From: Ilex aquifolium | Taxonomy: Eukaryota > Streptophyta > Magnoliopsida > Aquifoliales > Aquifoliaceae | Length of the DNA: 64,000 nucleotides | Assembly: GCA_951799425.1 (NCBI GenBank) | Contig: OX637393.1 | Coordinates: forward strand, 2,114,501 to 2,178,500 | Reading direction: 5' to 3' | Shown: one piece after another, positions 10,148-21,712 of the stretch | Numbering within the stretch: the first letter of the stretch is position 1 | Layout: every line of letters begins with the position of its first letter | Notes under the pieces: model-generated | What the model saw: the letters and a program-made list of their open reading frames with translations, nothing else | Told to the model about the DNA's origin: nothing | Databases searched by the model: none | Position numbers and translations under genes: made by a program

Positions 10148-11430
10148 TTTTTCTTTAAACTGCCGTGGCCTTTTTCTGACATTGAATTCTTCTTAAGTCA
10201 CAGATGGCAATACCGTGTTTGACTGTTGCTCTGATTTTCACAAGTAATACTTTTTTATAAGAGTCTTGAAATATGTAAGAAGGTAACTGGGTCTTCTAAA
10301 ATAAATGGTTAGTATATGTAGGCAATGGACCCATGTTTTATGCTTCTTGGGTTAAACCAAAATAGTTAGGAATTCAGACGAAAAAACTCACCTGACTTGG
10401 TCCAATCCAATCCAATCCTCTCTGACATGATTACCCGACCCTCTTCCTCTTCACCTTCCTTTGTTCTGGTGGTTTCACAACCCAAGCACTAACTCTAAAC
10501 CTGATCACCACCTCCACAGAGTTACCCACAAAGAAGGATCGTAGTTAGTCCAGTAACAGGACCAATGCAGATTAAGACATATATTTTCTGCCTTTGTGAG
10601 TTCTATAGACTTCCATGAACAGTGTTTAATTTTCCTCACTTTCTCTTACTTTTCAAAGCTCTGGAAGATATTTTCATTCTTTTGTGAAGATTTTTCTGAT
10701 AAGGCACCCAAGGTTCACTACATGACAATGGCCAATCATTGTCATTCATGTCTTCCCTGCACATGGGCCACATTGTCATTCATGTCTTAGAATTGAAAGA
10801 GTCATTTAGCAGTATCTAATAAGTTCGGGTGAAAATATTTTGTTCCTATTTACATATATCTTTGAAGTGTTTTGTTTTATTAATTTTCTAATCTTGAACC
10901 AACAGTCTTTGCTGCACAAGAGCCACTTTTTTCAGAGAATTTCAAAATAGTCAAAATGGTTGAAACGTTTATGTTTCCATGGAAACTGAAATGAATGAGT
11001 AGGTAAATATCGAAATTCATAGATTTTGAGGTGTTTGGGTATGTTTTGACATGTTTCGGTTAATATTTGGGAATTCTTCATAATTAAATTTCCAATTTTT
11101 TCGAAGTTTCCTTCCAAAATATTTTTGTTTTGAGATGAACGAAACTATGCACCGAAACAAAATATTAATCCTTCCGCATTATAGAGTAAATATGATGGTT
11201 CATAAAGGTAGAAATTTTTGTTGGAAAATTCTATATTGGTGTTTCGAAAATGCTTCTCCTACCAATTTGGTGGTTAGAAAATTCTTTGTTGTTACAGATT
11301 TGGGTTGTAGGATGTTGAGTCAACAATTCTTTTCTTAGAGAATTGCAGAAATTGTATGTTGAAACCTCTGTTCTTTTGTTAACCTCAACCAATATCACCA
11401 CAATCCCCGTTAGAGGGGCTTTCTGAATTG
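10148..11430. other. Chimeric upstream region of copy B and unique DNA
   Basis: Positions 10149-10590 match the far upstream region of copy D (38650-39110) and of copy F (47777-48220). At 10591 the sequence switches to the near-upstream type of copies A and C (to about 10806). Positions 10823-10935 match spacer near 40080 and 43640. The remainder to 11430 is single-copy here, and no gene is supported. Confidence 0.6.
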
Positions 11431-11690
11431 TTTTGTAGATTTATTTTCATGTATACAGTATACTGCTGTAACTCAGGCCACAAGCTCTTGAAGATCATTT
11501 TCTATACAAAATCTTACTCCAAAAATCAGGTGATGGTGTTGGAAAAACATCTTCTTTTGTGGTCTGCTTTAATGCTTTGACTGGTAGCAGATTAATCCAA
11601 AAAACAAAATACGGTGGTTATGGTGCTCAGTTTCATACCATGAGGGGGTGAAGTGCTATAGGCCCAAACCATAAGAGGGTAAAGTATCCA
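11431..11690 (-). repeat. S-RLK 3'-flanking repeat, inverted copy
   Basis: This is the reverse complement of the block at 5905-6155. It is the only inverted instance in the window and sits next to the broken end of copy C. Confidence 0.8.
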
Positions 11691-11764
11691 AACCCATACT
11701 AGATGCATAATTGTCAATGGAAGCTTTGATCTTAATTGAAATTTATGAATAGCTTTTATAGTGA

Positions 11765-11897
11765 ATTTTTCAAGGTCTTTGATGAATTGTGTGGGTGTAA
11801 TTGTGTCTACGGAAGGGCAAACCTCTAACAAAAAACATAGAAGTACGAGAACAAGGCCATGAAAAAGTGAAAACTTCGGATTACCGGAACGTGCCAT
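11765..11897 (-). pseudogene. S-RLK copy C: exon 1 scrap
   Basis: About 44 codons of signal peptide and N-terminus match copy A closely (start MARSGNPK at 11895-11897), then homology stops at about 11772 within the codons for the IKDPE motif. The frame runs on through unrelated filler into the inverted 3'-flanking repeat, with a stop at 11592-11594. No lectin core, membrane span or kinase remains. By position it is the block 2 counterpart of copy A. It is non-functional as a receptor, though a short secreted peptide of about 101 residues could in principle be made. Confidence 0.85.
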
Positions 11898-12085
11898 ATG
11901 TGATCTGAGTGCTTGTTGGTGAGGAGGGAAGGCTATATGTGAGTTCTATAGACTTCCATGAACAATGTTTAATTTTCCTCCTTCATGCTTTTCTAAGCGC
12001 TGGAAGATATTTTCATTCTTTTGTGGAAATCTGGCTCACTTGAAAATATATCTCCAAACTGTCATCTTGGAGTGTGGGGTGGGGT

Positions 12086-12749
12086 TAGGGGTGGCAATCG
12101 TGTCGTGTTGTGTTGGGTTCGTGTCGTGTCGAATATTAGTCGTGTCGAACATTAGTCAACCCAAACCCAACCCATTTAATAATCGTGTCGTGTCGTGTTG
12201 ACCTGTTTATTTTCGTGTCGTGTTCGTGTTCGTAATCGTGTTGACCCACATAAACTTTGAATAAAAAATTTAACTCTTAAGATTTTATTTTCACTTAATT
12301 GAATCTTTCCTCATACTTTTTCTACAAACTAAAAATTAACTTAATAATAATAATGAGCATTCATATTTTTTTTTATACAATAATTATGTCAGTGCTCGAT
12401 AAACAGTTACAAATAATTAATATTTTATTTCTATAATACTAATTAAATATGTTAATCGTACATCGCGCAATCAATTAAACATTAGAAGTAATGGATAAAA
12501 CAAGCCATCAGAACATGAAAATTCATACATGCAAGGAAAAGGTCAGGTCAATCTCCTTCGAGTTAAAAATTCCGTGTTGACGGGTCAATTCGGGTTAAGC
12601 GGGTTCGTGTCGTGTACGACCCATTAAAATTTCGTGTTGACGGGTTGTGTCATACACAGGTCGTGTCAAAAAACTAGTCAACCCAAACCCATTTATTCGT
12701 GTCGTGTTCGTATCGGGTTATCGTGTCGTGTCAAATATTGCCACCCCTA
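12086..12749. mobile_element. hAT-like MITE with TIRs
   Basis: Terminal inverted repeats TAGGGGTGGCAAT and ATTGCCACCCCTA bound 664 bp. The flanking octamers are GGTGGGGT (12078-12085) and AGTGGGGT (12750-12757), 7 of 8 identical. The paralogous site upstream of copy A (about 490-505) has only one copy and no insert. Eight-bp duplications and a (T/C)AGGGG end fit the hAT superfamily. Inside are many CGTGTCGTGT-type motifs near both ends. No transposase is present. Confidence 0.8.
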
Positions 12750-13129
12750 AGTGGGGTGTCCCAAAAGTCATCCTTGAATCTAATTCACACACACAAAAAA
12801 ACAAATGACCGACTTTATACATAGAATTTCCCTTTCGGATAAGGCACTCAAGGTTCACTACATGACAATGGCCAATCATTGTCATTCATGTCTTCCCAGC
12901 ACATGGGCCACATTGCCATTGTCACTTATGTCTACGAATAATATAATTAAGGGTAATTTAGACAATTATAAAAAATTTCTTATAACTTTTCTATCTTTCA
13001 AACAATAGAATGAAATTTTTTTAAAATTTTTCGGTAAATTTTTCATTCTAACCAAATACATTTATGAAAATATATTTTCTATCATTTTCTTTTTTTTCAC
13101 TTCACTTTCTATCATTTTCACTTTCTATC
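12750..13129. other. Intergenic, upstream of copy C
   Basis: Positions 12750-12950 continue the copy A-type upstream region; the rest is AT-rich. No gene is seen. Confidence 0.5.
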
Positions 13130-13335
13130 ATTATGTAACTTTGATTTAACAGTAATATAAAGTCCATATTATCCTTGAATAAATATTACTCTAACTAATT
13201 TCTCTTTTTTGATGGATTCATAATGTAAAACTATTTTTTTCGTTGGTGTAATAGGTGTTGTAACTTATTTAACTTGTAAACCTTACAGATTCTAGAAATA
13301 ATGCAAACAAGTCCTAAAAATTCTTAAGAGTAAAT
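13130..13335 (+). mobile_element. Helitron fragment, block 2 (left part)
   Basis: This matches 1055-1260 of the block 1 Helitron, then breaks off at AAGAGTAAAT. The remainder resumes at 19428. The TC 5' end is missing here. Confidence 0.7.
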
Positions 13336-15114
13336 GCTAAATTATAACAATGACTTGTGAAATTTATACGGACACAAGCACCTTAAAAACCCGACTTTTG
13401 AACTTTTCATCAGTTACTAATATTTTCTATATTTAGATAAATCTAACAATGAATCTAGAATTAAATTTCTTTAACTAGAGATAAGTTAGCCCAAGAGAAT
13501 TGCTCAAATATAAGCTTGAGTTAGTTTTTGTCTCTTCCAATTCCCAAAAATCTAATCAATTATACAAATGTTGCAGAAGAAATAAGCATTTGTAGCTAAA
13601 ACATGTACGACTTTTGCCTATCGGTTTATATGAAACTTAAAGCTACAACTCCCTCTTGATCATGGTTGTATTTGCAACCAAATCTATATTTGAAGGCGTA
13701 TTATGATGATTTACTGAATTATCCTGTTATCTTGTGTTCTATTATAAAAATACAATATATTTTGTGGTAATTTTATCAAACTTCTCTCTTTCAAAGTCTG
13801 TATTACCGTGATTCATGCAGCCAATGATCATGAACTCTTACCAATTAGTATGTTCTCTAGAGAATTCTACCACAACAGGTTCTGAAGAATGTATGTTACC
13901 TGGATTTGCACACATACAGATCATAAGCTATATATGTATATATCTGAAAACTTATTAAGTGAATTTGTACACATAGTTACAATTTATCATATTATATGAG
14001 GGAATAAAAAGGGACTTACACAATGACATCTAAACAAGGATGAAATCATAAGTTTATTTCACATGATCATTCAATAAGTTGTCGTTAATGTCAATTTTTT
14101 AGTTTTTGTATATGACCTGTATTAATTGATTTCCACACAATTTTTTTGAATGTTATCTATTTTTAATAAAATCAAAAACATTAATTCAGTGTTGATCAAT
14201 TTATCAAATAATTAACAATTTATAGTTTATTTTCATCACATAATCACTCAAGTACAACTAAATTTTAATTCAATTTTATCATATAGTGAAAATTTTCAAC
14301 ACAAAAGCATCAAATAATCTAATAATTATTTACCATACAAGCCGATCATTTCAGTTTAATCAAAAAATATAATGTTGATCCAAAAAAAATAAAAAAAATA
14401 TGCATTTATTCAATACGCCTTTGCCACTAGACCACAACCCTTTGTAGTGTTATTGGTGGCAGGTAAATTACACATACTTTAATTATTTCTTAAAATTTTC
14501 AATATATAAGAGTTTTTTTGGAAAAATTTAAGGTGAGACTATGTTCCCTTTTGGTTATGTCGTGGTTCTATATTTATTTAATTGTTTCAACATAATGATA
14601 AAAATAACATCACCACTATAAATTAAAATTGTCCACGTGCATATGCACCAATATGTCAAGTGATAACTTCACATTAGAAAATATTGCTGATAAATAAAAT
14701 TGTGTATTCACCAAATAGGAGTATGCATCGGTAAATCACTATTATAAGTTTAGCATAATGCATCTATATAAAGGAACAAAGTATTTACAGAGAGTTAAAA
14801 GAGAAATCCGAAAGAGAACATAATAGAATCATAAAAGAGTACGACATAAAAAATTAAGCCTTGCATTTGACAAGAATTGACCGCTTGACCTCTTAATTGG
14901 TAGTCTTAAGAGATCGAAGGATTTCCAATTAAATTATACGAAATTGGTTTGATCATTTATTGTCTTTAAACTTTGAAAGTTAAACTATAAAATAAGACCC
15001 ATAAATTAAAAAAATCACATTTGAGGTAATTTCCCGTAATATTCCAGTTCCAAACAAATTAACCCATATAGCAATATGATAAATATAAAATCAAAATTAT
15101 TGTCAAAAATAATT
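13336..15114. other. AT-rich insert within the block 2 Helitron, left part
   Basis: No gene, RNA or clear element end is seen. Block 1 lacks this DNA entirely. Confidence 0.45.
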
Positions 15115-15131
15115 CACGTGCAACGCACGCG
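15113..15131 (+). mobile_element. Helitron-type 3' hairpin
   Basis: CACGTGCAACGCACGCGTG matches the hairpin of the Helitrons ending at 2234 and 20414. The nearest CTAG is about 30 nt further on (about 15162), longer than usual, so the terminus is probably degraded. Confidence 0.4.
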
Positions 15132-15179
15132 TGCAATATCTATAAATTTTAAAAGATACTAGGAAATAAAGAGATATAG

Positions 15180-15560
15180 ATCTATACTATTTTAAAATGT
15201 CAACAAAAGTGAAAAACTTTTGTTTGACTATTTTACCCTTAATCTTTGTTATAAAGTCAATTATATCCTCTCATTTCTTTTTCTTTTTTTACAATTAATT
15301 ACATAATCTTCTCATATCCTTTCATCTTCTTAAATTAATTATGTGCATAAATTTAACATTTAATTATATTCATTTGAGTTTTAACAATTAATTTTAACTT
15401 TTAATTTTCATTTTCATTTTTCTTGACCAATCTTATCTTATCTATACTACTAATATATTCCATAATTTATATATATATTTATACTACTCTTAAAAGTCCC
15501 TTAACCCAAAAATTTTTAAATTTTTTTAATCCTTCATCTATACTATAATAACCATAAAGC
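15180..15560 (+). mobile_element. Stacked Helitron 5'-type termini
   Basis: TCTATACTATTTTAAAATG (about 15181), TCTATACTACTAATATATTC (about 15440) and TCTATACTATAATAACC (about 15537) each resemble the 5' end at 846. They suggest successive insertions into one spot. No matching 3' ends are identified. Confidence 0.4.
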
Positions 15561-16677
15561 CAATTGGTATCTATATCTATATATCTATATCTATACCTTT
15601 ATCTTACGTTGTTTAGACGCTTCCAATTCTATTAAATTTATCTTTCATCATAATTATTGTAACTTAATGGCAATAAATATTAATTAATTATTTTAAGTTT
15701 TTCATATTCTTATTCTTTCACAAAAACAATGTTATGCAGTGAATACACGGTGAATCAATTCAAGCCATCATTATTCCACACCTCAATCGAACTGTTTCTC
15801 CCTGCCTATCTCCCTTTCTTTCTCTACCTCTGACTCTCATTCTCATGGTTTGTCTACATTGTTAAACAAGGGAAAAAAGCGAGAAATTCTTACCTACGGC
15901 AGTGAATCACTATCACTTACGAAATAATGAGTCATGTTTCTCAGTCTGCAACAAATGAGATCGAACCAAAAAGAATCAAATACCAGACTCATCTGGGCTA
16001 CAATGCTTCAGGTTGGTGTCTATTGCTTAATTTTTGTTTTAACAATTTGGGTCTCTCGACCAAAAAAATAATAATAATATGGGTCCAAGTAGGCAACTTT
16101 TCTTTAACGTGTTTGTCTCTTTTATTGTTTTAGTTGTTGATCTTTTGACAAATTTTTATTGAGTTTGGTCTTTGATTTAGCGATTTTTTTGAGATTGTGG
16201 AATTACGATTCGATTGAAATTATTGTTTTCCGATGTGTTTTTGATTTTGTGAATTATTGTTGACCTTATACGCAATTAATACTTCTATTAGTACACCAGA
16301 GAGGAAAAAATTTCGTAATTTCCTTTTCAATTCTAAAAATTATATTCATATTAAGGAAATCATGGTAGAGATGACATTAAGACCCAAGTTTTAGACCTTA
16401 TAGCCAAGTTGAATTAATAACGTCAACGAGTTTTTTCATCTCGACAGTATGGGTTTACTATTCCTTGTGCTATTCTACCAAAATTTTCATTACTTGCGCA
16501 AGGCAATATCAAAGTTAGTGAAGATTGAGGTAGGATGAGAGCTTATCTAAAATTGGAAAGATCAACCAGAATAAGATTTAGTAAAGCTGTGTTAATTCAT
16601 ATCAAGCATTTTTTTTTCGAAGCGAATAGAAAAGATCTGTGTTCAATATACTTTATCTATCACATAGTAATTTCTTA
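15561..16677. other. No feature seen
   Basis: AT-rich. The open frame at 15927-16133 has no recognisable motif and no paralogue in block 1. Confidence 0.4.
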
Positions 16678-17002
16678 GGTGCCGTTTGGTAACCATTTAT
16701 TTACGTTTTTTTTTGTTTTTGTTTTCATTTTTTGAAAAAAAAAAAAAACAATAACGTGTTTGTGATGCATTTTCATTTTTTTTTAAGCCACATTGTTTTA
16801 ATAACAAAGTCAAAATTTGTAAACATCAAAAATGATGTTTTTGAAAACATCAAAACTAAAAACACGCGCAATTTCTCATTAATAATTAATGAGATTCAGC
16901 CTTCGAATCTCATTAGCAACAAAATGAGATTTTTTTTGGGCCTCCTATAAAAGGCCCTTCTTTCTTTCTTTTTCTATTCTCTTCGTCTCTTTCCCTCATC
17001 TG

Positions 17003-17053
<51 letters not shown>

Positions 17054-17799
17054 CGCTCGCTTGGTCTCTCTCTCTCTCGTCTGTTCTCTCTCCTGAATCC
17101 AGTGACTAAGACGAAGATGAAGAAGCCGACGACGAAATGTAACACGAAGAAGAAATCGAAGACAAAGATGAAGACGAAATCAAAGATCGTCTCTCTAACT
17201 TGTTTTCCCATTTTTTCTGAACTTTATACCATATATATGCATATATAGATATAGATCTGCATATATGATGTTATATATACATAGATCTACATGTGTGTGT
17301 GTTTATTTGTGTTTGTGTATGTGTAAATGTGCGCTGTATATATAGATCTCTGTGTGTGTGTGTGTGCTGTATATATAGATCTGTGTGTGTGTGTGAAGTC
17401 TGTGTTATTGGTGGGTGGTGGATTGCAGGGGGTTGGGGGGTGGGTTTTCGGTGGGGTTTGGATGGTTGCTGGTGGGAGTGGATTTCGGGTTGATGGGTGG
17501 TGAATTACAGGGAGCTTGGGGTGGGTTTCGGCGGGGTTTGGGGTGGGTTTCGGTGGTTATTGATGGGGGTGGGTTTTCGGGGCGGTGGATTACAGGGGTC
17601 ACTGGTGGTGAGTTTAGGTGGTGTTAGGTGATAAATTTTAGATAAAATACCAAACATATTTTTTATTTTTGTTTTCATAATTTTTTAAATATAAATAACT
17701 ATCAAACATGTTTTATATTTTTTAATTTTCAACACAGAAAAACAAAAACTAGTTTTTTTTTTTTATACATAAAAACAAAAACGTTACCAAACGCACCCT
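16678..17799. mobile_element. TIR element (1.1 kb) carrying promoter-like DNA
   Basis: The ends GGTGCCGTTTGGTAACC and GTTACCAAACGCACCCT are imperfect inverted repeats of about 16 bp, followed inward by T-rich subterminal tracts. No certain target duplication is seen. Inside are a CTATAAAAGG TATA-like site (16945-16955), a TC-rich leader and a GT/GGT-rich tract. The open frames here are low-complexity and are not called as genes. Confidence 0.55.
17003..17092. repeat. (TC)n microsatellite
   Basis: About 24 uninterrupted TC units lie at 17003-17050, then interrupted TC/GC tracts. Confidence 0.9.
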
Positions 17800-19427
17800 T
17801 AATAAGCAATTTCTACAAGCTACATGAGCAAAAGTCTCGCAAGGTAAAAGTGGTACAAGACTAATGTGATGGAGGTGATTGGCAAATGACAGAATTCCAC
17901 CTTCACATGACGGTTCCCTTGCCGTGAATGGCAACACTTAGAAAAATCCCAAGGTTGGATAATTTGGTCTATGGTTGAATGGAACATTGGTCTTTCAAGT
18001 GTAAAAGAGTGAAGAAAGTGATTGACAACATCTTTTATATTATTGCGCATTTCTAGAATTGTGGCTTTCATTATTGATTCTTTTTAAAGTGCAGTTGTGT
18101 TTTTTACGGTTAATGTTGGAATGGTGGTAAAAAAAAAAGGGTAGGAATGATTCATTGAAAGTAGTACCACAAAAGAAATATTTTTCCTATTCATTTTTTG
18201 GAGGAATATGGAGCATCCAATCTTATTTGAAGGATGTGCTATTGAACTCTTTGTTTCATTTGACCTCTTGACAGAGTTTATCTCCCTCAACTTTGTTTGT
18301 TTTATTTGTAGACAGTTGTACATATCCCTTTTTTTTTTGGTTTTCTACCCTTTCCTTTATATTTCTTGTTATTATATTGTACTTGTTGGACTCCTATTTG
18401 GATTGTGCCCCCCTTGGAGCTTCCATCCCACTAACTGCTGGAATAGGTATGAGCTTTCTTCTTGCTACGTCTATATCTTTTAATTTGAAGATTTGGACAT
18501 ATGAGGATTTCATGAGATCTTTCTATTGTTTTTAGAAATGGTGGCATTTTTCGCAATGACTATTTAGTGATTCAAATATTACAATTTAAGATGTCTGAGC
18601 ATTGCATGTGGTGATTTTTGTTTCTTTATCAAAGTAAAATTAAATTTGTAGATGAATTTTTTATGGGTTATATGTTTTTTCATGGCAGGTGAAGTTGGGG
18701 GAGTTTTATGGCTGCTTAATAGAAATTGATTCTTATAATGTAATAGGATGGGTGAAGAGCAGTCTCTTTCAATCATGTGACTGTTTCAATCTTGTGACTC
18801 TTTTGGATTTGAAATACATATTTTCATATGACTATTGCTTGGACTCCTACTTGGCTAGCAATGTTTTGGCATTAAACCCTGTCACAAGAGATGATAGCAA
18901 TTGAGCAAAATATTGGGAAGTATATGAATACAAAGTTAGCAAAATATTAGGAAGTATATGAATACAAAGTTATGTTATCATGTTATAGTATAATAGGTCC
19001 AATATTATCTATAATTTTCTTAAATTTCCTCAACATATGCTTCTAGACAGTTAGATTGACATATGCTGTTGAATTTCTTGAATCTCTTTTGGCTTGAGAC
19101 ATGATTGTCTTACAAACGTACTAACACATTTACCTTTCTTGCATAATAAGTATCAAGAATAGGCGATGATGCAATTGATTTGGAGCAACTAGAAGAAGAC
19201 ACATATGGCATTGTCCTTCAAACAAACGGTCACTCTATGAGATCTTTGAGTAACATGTCAAGAGCAGGGGGATGGTCTACGTAGAATAAAAGCATGGTTA
19301 TTTACCTTCTCTAAGCATATATAGAATATTTATTTTAATGTTCTATTTAATGAATGATATGGCGAGCTTTATTTATGTTTCTGGATCCTTTATTGTTTTT
19401 CTTTTCTAAAGGATTTTCTCATCCATT
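17800..19427. other. Right part of the block 2 insert; no gene supported
   Basis: Only short unlinked frames are present (for example 18208-18535 and 18689-18904 plus) with no motif I recognise. Block 1 lacks this DNA. Confidence 0.45.
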
Positions 19428-20414
19428 ATGTTGTGTTTCTATCACAATTTATAGTCAGCTTGTATAGAGCTATAGAGTAAAGTTCACACTTCTTGCTATA
19501 GTATTTAGTTTGTCTGCATGGAATTTAGAGTTGAATACTGAAGTTCCATCATTTCTTCAATTTTTGATCATTTTGCATAAGAATCTGGTTATTGAGACCT
19601 AAATTCGTCTTAGGAGTTCAAAAGCTTGAATGCTAGAAAATGTGAAAATTGCAAATGAGGTTCAAAAAAATTGCACTTCCAACGATAAGTGTGCAAGTTT
19701 GTCGAAGTTTTAGAAATTATGTTTGAACATAAGTGGGTTGGCTGAAATTAATGAGCGCATTTTTAATGAGAAGCACAATATTATGATACGATTCAGTGAA
19801 AATTTATAGTATGTTAACGTTAATGGGGGATTTCTTATTGTCAGATGTAGTGACTATGATGGAGACTTATATAGTTGGTCTTTGAAAAAATTGAGTGGAC
19901 AAAGGAGGTGTTGTCTTCATATATTGACTGCAACACCCTACTTCGTCTGAAGTTAAGTCACATGCGATAAGATGAATCCAATTGACATAGATGATGTGTT
20001 AGACAGTTGTTAATTAAATCTCTTCCTTATTTGCTACCTTAGTTCATATTGAAAACTAATCTTAACTATAATTTACGTTTTTTCTTTATCTTTCAAAGAA
20101 GTATTTGAGAAAAATCTTTAAGAAACAATAATGAAAACAGAGAAACGCATTATATTTCACTACATATTCTATCAAATTTTAGTTTAGGCTGTATTTTTTT
20201 TTCTTTTTTGGGGTGGGGAGGGGTTTCCTTATAGAGCATGGTTATTGGTTGTTAATTTTTTTGGTTTTTTTTTTTTTTTTTGGGTTTTTTTTTATGAAAG
20301 ACACAAGAGAATACATACTAAAGTTATGTATTTGGAAAAAAATTGATTTAGAGATTAATATACAATATTCAAACACAATATGTTCCACGTGCAACGCACG
20401 TGTGCATCAACTAG
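19428..20414 (+). mobile_element. Helitron, block 2 (3' part)
   Basis: Collinear with 1261-2234. It ends with the perfect hairpin CACGTGCAACGCACGTG and CTAG (20411-20414), followed by T. It preserves the functional-looking terminus that is mutated to TTAG in block 1. Confidence 0.75.
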
Positions 20415-21530
20415 TAATAATAATAATATCACTCTGATTTCAAGCGGGACATTGGCCCTCAAAAAAACTAATAATCAGTGAATTATGATGTTAAGATTAC
20501 AAAAATATATTATTATATTAAAGGGATTCCAAGAACATGGCAGTTTTTTCATTTTTTATTTTTTTGGTTTGGGGGAGAGTCATGTTATGAAGGAGGCCTA
20601 AGACAAAAATTTACCAACTAGACCGACTATTATTAAAGCATTAAAATGTGATATTCTTGCTTTTTTCTCAAAGGAAAAAAAAAAAAGGAAATGAGGAAGG
20701 TCAATGTAAATAGAGTCTGACTATTCTCACCACAAAAATATCCTTTCTTACCCCATTTTTATGCAAACCCCCAAAAAGCATACAAATTACTTTGTGGACC
20801 CCTACACTCTTATCACACCCCACACCATCTAAATTGTAATTTGCATTTTGTGTCCTTGTAAATCCCCCCTCATCCCCCTTTCTGTGTTTATACTAAATTA
20901 TGAATTAGTTTTCTCTTGATTTTAAGATAGTTGGTACTTCCTGACTATATCTTATTTTCAATGATATTACTCAAATCCATGATGGGTGGTCTTTAATGTA
21001 TCAAATAGTGTGTTGATATGATTACAACCGACATATACGTAATATAGAAACACGTATTTATGAATTGCTTATATGCTGGTGACAAGCTAAGGAAGTTGAG
21101 TTGGATTTTAATGTGATGGCTGGCTGGAGATGGTTGTGTAACGTGGTTGGCAGAGTAATTGGCAATTTCAATCTTCGTAGTGGAATATTGAAAGATGAGA
21201 TTTAGAAGGGGCAAAACTTATGTAGGGCGGACAATCAAAGTTACTCATAAGCTGGTAACTAAATAACAAAGAAAGATCTCAAACAAGTATTGAAATTTGT
21301 CATATAAATAATGGTGGAAGACTGCAACTCACATGGAAACATCTTTTGTGTCCTGCATTGAAGAAATTGTTTGTGGCTTATAAAAGTCCTCATACTTATG
21401 TGCATATGTTCGTTGAATGATGACTGCTAGGTATAAGGAAAGAAGATCTCAGTCTCATCAGATGATTTGCAAGCATAACCATCTCTTTTGTTTTGTGCTA
21501 AACTTTTAAGAAGCCTATTGTTCTGTACAT
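20415..21530. other. Intergenic, duplicated at 2235-3458
   Basis: No gene is seen. It lacks the fold-back element found at 2800-2976, giving that element's empty site. Confidence 0.6.
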
Positions 21531-21699
21531 GGTTAACAATCATCAATGAAAGAGGAAAAGATATTCATTAAGAACAGGTCTGTATTACAGTCTAATTAAG
21601 AGACAAACTACACAACAATAGACTTATATACTAGGGCAAAACATAGTAATATAAAAGACTAATCTACCCCTAATGTTAATATACTAGATTACTATAACA
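21531..21699 (-). repeat. Copia 3' LTR
   Basis: 169 bp, nearly identical to 25547-25715. The outer edge reads TGGTTAACA instead of TGTTAACA (an extra G). Confidence 0.9.
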
Positions 21700-21708
21700 T
21701 CCCCCCTC
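21700..21708 (-). promoter_or_regulatory. Copia polypurine tract
   Basis: The minus strand reads GAGGGGGGA directly before the 3' LTR, the expected plus-strand primer site. Confidence 0.85.
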
Positions 21709-21712
21709 AAAC

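Noticed and set aside
16996-17627. Frames rich in Arg/Glu, Cys/Val or Gly/Trp
   Set aside because: They arise from TC, GT and GGT microsatellite sequence and have no domain.
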